A stretch of 47,074 nt of DNA from Gnetum montanum (Eukaryota; Streptophyta; Gnetopsida; Gnetales; Gnetaceae). Both the position numbers and the translations under genes were made by a program. The notes under the pieces are model-generated. The model saw nothing but the letters and a program-made list of their open reading frames with translations, was not told the DNA's origin and did not search any database. Shown piece after piece: positions 43,801 through 47,074 of this stretch; positions within the stretch are counted from its first letter, which is position 1; each line of letters starts with the position of its first letter. The stretch spans positions 95,900 through 142,973 of the forward strand of contig MNCI01020571.1 in NCBI GenBank assembly GCA_015680685.1, written 5' to 3'.

Positions 43801-46631
43801 ATTTTAAGAGTATACTAGAAGAAAGCTATGCTTACCTTCAGAATTCCAGCATAACCCCCAGAGACGACTCCCACTTCAATTGAATCTAGACATGCATGGC
43901 GATGCGGCAAATTTGGTGTTCTTTTTGCCTGATCCCTTGCAACTTTGATAATTGCACGAGCTTCTGCCAGTGGCTCAAGTTTATCGGTCCGTTTAAGAGA
44001 AATCATCCATGGTTTCTTTCTTGCTGCAATTTCTAATGCCCACTTTCGAGCTACAGCCAAAAGCTCTTCAGGCAAAACTATTTCGTCAACTAACCCAAGT
44101 TTTTTGCCTTCCTCAGATTGGATTGGTTTTGAAGTCTGTTCATAACAAACCATTTGGTCAATTCCTCCCAGAAACTGTTTGATCTACCAAACTCTCACAA
44201 GAATTGCAACATAGCCTTTATTTACTATTTACAAGAGGCTTTAGCTTGCTATAAGAGATATGCATTGACTGAACAAACATTTTCATGTTACAGATTTTAA
44301 TAAATATTAAAAACATAAAAGCACTAGCAGGTAGTCTTCGTCAAATCATGTAAGCCAAAGTTGCTCACCAACATCATTTCAACAGCCTTCTTAACTCCAA
44401 CAAGGCGGGGAAGCCTTTGTGTCCCTTTTCAAAGACCAGAAAAAATGTAAAGAAAGAACCAATATATGAATTTTTACTTTTCCTAGAGATTCCAAAGTAA
44501 AATTTCCAAACAAATAAAAATAACAAAATACATGGCATACCGCCAAACCCAGGAATTATTCCCAGGGAGAGTTCAGGCAAGCCAAGTTGGGCTTTCGGTG
44601 CTGAAATACGGGCATGACAAGACTGCCAATTTAAAAAACAAAAAACAAAACATAAAAATAAGAGAGGGCCATCACATGAAAAAATGCAATGTATACAATG
44701 ACTAGCATATTGCCTGTACCATTGCCAATTCTAATCCACCACCAAGGGCAAGTCCTTGTATAGCAGCAACAGAAGGTTTTGGGGCCTCTGCATGTACGTA
44801 TTAAACAAGTCTAAAAGTGTCAGAACTGGCCATGCAAAAAGTTTAGGGAAGCTGAGTATAACCAGAAATCCATCAGCAACCTGAGCCCATAGTGGTCGTT
44901 AAGAAAGTTAGCAATGTGAGTTTTAAAAGCTTTAGGTGGTTTCATTGAAACTTTTAGCATGATAAACATCTAGGGATGCACATCAACAGTGCCCACATCT
45001 GGGTCAAAATCAGAATTAAAAAATGTTATCAAAAATTACTAGACTGAGAACCTGAAAACATGTTTATATAAAACCTACTCAATAGCGAGATCTGATAATT
45101 AATATAGCCACAACTCAAAGTCAATGTTGTTAAATTTGCCAGAAACAAGATCTGATAATTCATTTCAGGATACGCCTCATTTTCAAAAGAAACTAGGCAT
45201 GGCTCCCGCTTGCAATGGGTATACACTATACATGCTAAAACTGTTTATCAAGCACATGTCAAGCCAAGATATTAACCCTAAGCCACTAGAATAATGAAAT
45301 AATGTAAGGAAGCAATTTGCTAAAAGAAAGGGCTATCAAAAGAAAAAACTCTTAAATTAAAGCTATTTTGGGGATGAGACTCACACAAAAACCTATTTTA
45401 TTGGTCAAAATAATTCCAATTAGAAAGTTTTATCAAAAGAGAAAATAAAATATTAGAAAAATGATATTTACCTTCAATGATGTTGTACATGAGATCAATA
45501 GAAACTCTACCAAGGTGTGAAGAGTCTCCTGTTTCATACAGGAATACGTAAATTTTAAAAAGATTTCACACATATATTGAATTTTTTAAATAAAAATCTG
45601 CTGCAAATTTCTGAAAGCTTTACCAGTCCTCTGTACATGTTGAAGTACATTTATGTCAAAGCCTCCAGAGAATTTGCCTCCTTTACCTAAGGATATATCC
45701 ATCATAAGCAAGTTTAGTGATTCATATATAAAATTCAACCTGTAATGCAGTCATGACTAAGAAACATTGTTATATAAGCTACATATTAATATGAAGAAAA
45801 TCAAAATACCAGTGACAACAATGGCCTTAACGTCATTTCTTTTCATTGCCTCACTGTATTTTTCTTTCAACCCTGCAAGGACTATTGAGAACTTGAAAAA
45901 TTAGTAACTTTGCACTGACAAATCTTTATCATCAATCATAGTAATATCAGGAGATAGTTGAAGAACGACCAATCAAAGTATACATACATAGAAAACTAAA
46001 TTACGAAGAACATTAGAGCATGGCTACTAGATATAGAACCCTTCCGTTGAAGTGATATACGTAATCATTGGAATGGGAAAAATCCTCATTGCAAAAGAAT
46101 AATGTTAGATTTTTTCTTGGTTGCTTTGTGAAAAAATTCAACCTTCAAAAATGATGCTTCTAAATTGAAAACGTGTCCCAAACAAATCAGCAGTCCAATT
46201 CAGAGATATTATTTTCAGGGAAACAAAATATAACATCGGGAAAGCATATGTCACAGATATTTATTTCTTGGCGAAAGATACATTTACTGGGTAGGAAAAA
46301 AATTTTCTCTATGGGGCAATCAGCAATGTAATTCCCATATGATGATGATCTTGTAATTTTCTCAGAATCAAATCAAACCCAAAATCAGTTAGAACACACA
46401 GAGCAACAATTTTACTTTTAAAAATGAACAGTGTCATTTAATTAGCTCGAAATTACATTGATCAGACCCTTAAAACAATAAAATTTTAGGTAGGCACACA
46501 CAAGGAGAAAATTTAAAAAGCGGGCTAGAAAAATTACTGGGCACGGCGAGGGCGTTCACAGGAGGATTGGACAACATGATGACTGCAACGCCATCGGCCC
46601 CGACCTCCATTGTCACCAACATCTTCGCCAT
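40870..46631 (-). CDS. AIM1: Peroxisomal multifunctional beta-oxidation protein, AIM1-like (18 exons, 721 aa)
   Basis: Bifunctional 2-trans-enoyl-CoA hydratase / 3-hydroxyacyl-CoA dehydrogenase of the peroxisomal beta-oxidation spiral, a pathway also used for jasmonate and benzoate/salicylate formation. Exons (all introns GT-AG): 46538-46631, 45810-45881, 45624-45686, 45472-45528, 44720-44787, 44541-44622, 44369-44424, 43836-44135, 43466-43552, 43189-43363, 42872-42993, 42553-42716, 42167-42421, 41928-42049, 41688-41806, 41301-41449, 41045-41183, 40870-40911. They sum to 2166 nt. The first Met of MAKMLVTMEVG was chosen; it has G after ATG. The crotonase domain (about 10-190) has FSGGFDI, GLALGGGLELAM (E115) and GLPEL (E135), both catalytic Glu present. 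The dehydrogenase NAD fold has GGGLMGSG (314-321), HFFSPAH (H444) and E456. The C-terminus is SKARL; ARL is a PTS1-type signal. AIM1 rather than MFP2 is favoured by SQAAHMLANLGVD and LTNIMPGGKP. Introns are short, at most about 680 bp. Confidence 0.96.
43117..43182 (-). repeat. 28-bp tandem duplication in intron 10
   Basis: AAGATGAGGGGAATATAATG plus CAGATAAG occurs at 43117-43144 and 43145-43172, followed by a partial third copy. On the gene strand it begins within about 10 nt of the intron 10 donor (G|GTGTTG), so it is a recent slippage-type duplication inside a short intron. Confidence 0.9.
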
Positions 46632-47074
46632 GAATTTTGCCCACAACCCAAAAGGTAAAAATAAAACTCAAGTATTTAGCTGCTTGATTCTTCCAGATCC
46701 TTCTGCAACCATGATCGGCTAAGTTTTTAAGCCGACATTGACTACTTGTAGGCCCCCCGTAACAGTGGATTAGAATGAACGACAAGATCCCATCTTTATT
46801 TTTGTTTTTGTTTTTTAATTAATGTCTATTTTATTTGTTTTCTTGATATTTTTCAAAATGCGGATTTGTTTGAGAATGGCAGCCAATTTGGAAATTGGGA
46901 AACCAGTTACCTCAATGACGAAGGTGGACCAATATTACCTCAATGACGAAGGTGGACCAATATTACCTCAATGACGACCTCGTGCTGGAAGGTGGTCCAA
47001 TATTGACAACCTCGTGTTGGAAAAACGATCTCACGTGGCAATATTTTTAATATTATGGTTGCATTTATGGGGGT
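46632..47074 (-). promoter_or_regulatory. Upstream region of the AIM1-like gene
   Basis: This 443-bp stretch left of the window edge contains the presumed 5' UTR and proximal promoter. The minus strand has AT-rich TATA-like words opposite 46800-46860 but no unambiguous TATA box. An out-of-frame upstream ATG at 46785 would open an 83-codon frame overlapping the start if transcription began above it. A tandem repeat occupies 46907-47002. Confidence 0.4.
46907..47002. repeat. 28-bp tandem repeat upstream of the AIM1-like gene
   Basis: TTACCTCAATGACGAAGGTG plus GACCAATA occurs exactly twice (46907-46934, 46935-46962). A third unit (46963-47002) carries a 12-bp insertion, GACCTCGTGCTG, after the shared head. 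GACAACCTCGTGTTGG follows. Each unit contains a CCAAT box on the plus strand and TGACG, a bZIP core. Confidence 0.9.

Noticed and set aside
46534-46785. 83-codon minus-strand frame overlapping exon 1 of the AIM1-like gene
   Set aside because: It is in a different frame from the enzyme and has no domain. At most it is an upstream ORF if transcription starts above 46785.

Overview
This is plant nuclear DNA. It has one intact protein-coding gene, on the minus strand at the right end, and almost everything else is transposable elements and AT-rich decayed sequence. The gene (40870-46631) is an 18-exon peroxisomal multifunctional beta-oxidation protein. It resembles the AIM1 branch of the plant AIM1/MFP2 family and encodes 721 residues once all GT-AG introns are removed. 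Two things suggest a large-genome seed plant, possibly a gymnosperm: the heavy load of old, nested, transition-decayed LTR elements, and the presence of Athila-like, chromovirus and copia remnants together. The species cannot be fixed from the sequence.

Layout. 1-4254: the right-hand part of a decayed Athila-like LTR element (element 1), holding a ~950-codon coiled-coil 3' ORF and its 915-bp 3' LTR, followed by a remnant of a gypsy pol C-terminus. 4442-8267: AT-rich DNA without genes, holding one copy of a ~640-bp dispersed repeat. 8268-15465: a Ty1/copia gag pseudogene split by a young, nearly intact Ty3/gypsy chromovirus (8373-15191) with almost identical 564/565-bp LTRs. 15463-28867: AT-rich DNA with the second copy of the 640-bp repeat, a 20-bp-period minisatellite, a tRNA-derived SINE-like element, and two copies of an older ~1.5-kb repeat, one of them interrupted by a 1.8-kb insertion with terminal direct repeats. 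28868-38220: a second complete but decayed LTR element (element 2) with both LTRs, a tRNA-Asp-like primer site, an Athila-like gag ORF and the same coiled-coil 3' ORF as element 1, but no space for a complete pol. 38221-40869: intergenic DNA with three more SINE-like copies. 40870-47074: the AIM1-like gene and its upstream region.

The parts of most biological interest are (a) the gag-plus-coiled-coil LTR family, seen twice here, one copy apparently without pol; (b) the well-dated nesting of a chromovirus in a copia gag; (c) the heavily hairpinned chromovirus LTR; and (d) the compact, complete beta-oxidation gene in repeat-dense DNA. Apart from the chromovirus and the AIM1-like gene, every coding-like stretch is broken, mostly by stops that one C-to-T or G-to-A change would explain.
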